From Gemmatimonadaceae bacterium (GTDB lineage Bacteria; Gemmatimonadota; Gemmatimonadetes; Gemmatimonadales; Gemmatimonadaceae), in assembly GCA_019752115.1 (NCBI GenBank), contig JAIEMN010000002.1, positions 1 through 64,000 on the forward strand: a DNA stretch of 64,000 nucleotides, read 5' to 3'. Both the position numbers and the translations under genes were made by a program. Below, one piece after another: positions 63,473-64,000 of the stretch (position 1 is its first letter; the number at the start of each line of letters is the position of its first letter). The notes below the pieces were generated by a model that made no database searches, was not told where the DNA came from, and saw only the letters and a program-made list of their open reading frames with translations.

Positions 63473-64000
63473 ATGGATGCCCTGCCGATCCTCCCCGACC
63501 CGCTCCGCCTTCTGAGTGAGCAGGCCGACCTCCGGTACCACGCCGCTCCCGGCGGTGGGATCCTCAACAGCCCGGCGGCGACGCATATGGGCTTCTGGTC
63601 CATCAACCCGTACGTCGGGTGCGCCTTCGGCTGCGCGTATTGCTACGCCCGCGACACGCACCGCTACACCATCGAGCGCGCGGGTGACCTTGGGAGGCAG
63701 ATCGTCCGCGAGATGCCGCCGTGGCTCGCCTTCGAACGCCGCGTACTGGTCAAGGAGCATGCCGGCGCGCGTGTGCGCGAGGCGTTGCGCTCATCCCGGG
63801 CGCCCAGGGCTGGCGAGTCGCTCGTCATCGGCTCGGCCACCGATCCCTATCAGCCCGCCGAGCGTCGCTTTCGGGTGACGCGTGAAGTGCTCGAGGCGCT
63901 GCAGGTCGTGCGCGGACTTAAGGTCGTGATCATCACCAAGAGCCCGCTGGTAACGCGCGATCTCGCGCTGCTGCAATCGCTGGCGCGGCACAACACCGTG
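63473..64000 (+). CDS. Radical SAM protein, SPL-like (partial, runs off the window)
   Basis: The ATG at 63473 opens a frame that runs to the window edge, 176 codons seen. The cluster-binding motif is GCAFGCAYCYAR (C-x3-C-x2-C), in the context HMGFWSINPYVGCAFGC. It resembles the Rv2578c-like and SPL-type DNA-photolesion or related radical SAM proteins (SATDPYQPAERRF, VVIITKSPLVTRD). These use S-adenosylmethionine and a 4Fe-4S cluster. The start is unusually close to a TANNNT-like box. The C-terminus lies outside the window, so the exact branch is unsettled. Confidence 0.85.
   Translation, partial: MDALPILPDPLRLLSEQADLRYHAAPGGGILNSPAATHMGFWSINPYVGCAFGCAYCYARDTHRYTIERAGDLGRQIVREMPPWLAFERRVLVKEHAGARVREALRSSRAPRAGESLVIGSATDPYQPAERRFRVTREVLEALQVVRGLKVVIITKSPLVTRDLALLQSLARHNTV

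Overview
The window is high-GC, dense bacterial DNA: genes on both strands, many ATGA or few-base junctions, short gaps. The mix (glnS beside a tRNA-Gln, class II photolyase, Omp85 proteins, lipoproteins, ECF sigma with DUF4097 proteins, SURF1, DtxR with NRAMP) suits a free-living Gram-negative such as a Gemmatimonadota member. That placement is an inference from gene content only; no rRNA or marker tree is available.

Layout. 1-5,300 is an accessory islet, visibly less GC-rich, with a possible IS21-type end repeat, a truncated secreted protein, a frameshifted gene, a lipoprotein, a DUF4055 portal-like phage protein and a DUF2335 membrane protein. It ends at the 3' side of tRNA-Gln(CTG), so it looks like a decayed element. 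5,340-9,440: tRNA-Gln, Uma2, glnS, a lipoprotein, tRNA-Ala(CGC). 9,587-17,112: photolyase, threonine dehydratase-like enzyme, KGG protein, RNase Z, MFS exporter, outer-membrane protein. 17,379-20,935: lipoprotein, glycosyltransferase, acyltransferase-like membrane protein. 21,147-28,812: thioesterase, lipoprotein, PLP enzyme, dehydrogenase, HMA-like protein, MgtE, EamA exporter, sugar epimerase. 28,847-34,837: exported protein, SURF1, GlgB with a histone-like tail, DUF72, two small paralogs. 34,853-41,771: a seven-gene minus-strand cluster (mntH, usp, dtxR, two permeases, ABC ATPase, AttH/CrtC-like) behind a promoter that carries a DtxR-like palindrome. 42,063-53,398: Omp85 barrel coupled to a giant LuxR-ATPase regulator, gamma-glutamyltransferase, Nudix, rhodanese, LD-carboxypeptidase, glycosyltransferase, class IV aminotransferase, ChrA. 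53,479-59,200: a two-gene putative defence system, an Eco57I-type methylase overlapping a SNF2-type helicase. 59,213-64,000: HAD phosphatase, ECF sigma / anti-sigma / two DUF4097 proteins, pterin dehydratase, partial radical SAM protein.

Two things stand out. First, several intergenic gaps hold long palindromes built from short repeated 'words' (14-bp GTCCAGCTTCCGCC; ACCC/GGGT words; CGGAG words; ATCCGCGAAATCC words). Two or more loci share the same words, one locus is a solo arm, and one runs into a signal-peptide coding sequence. Second, the methylase-helicase pair lacks any nuclease I can recognise and matches no complete catalogued system that I know.
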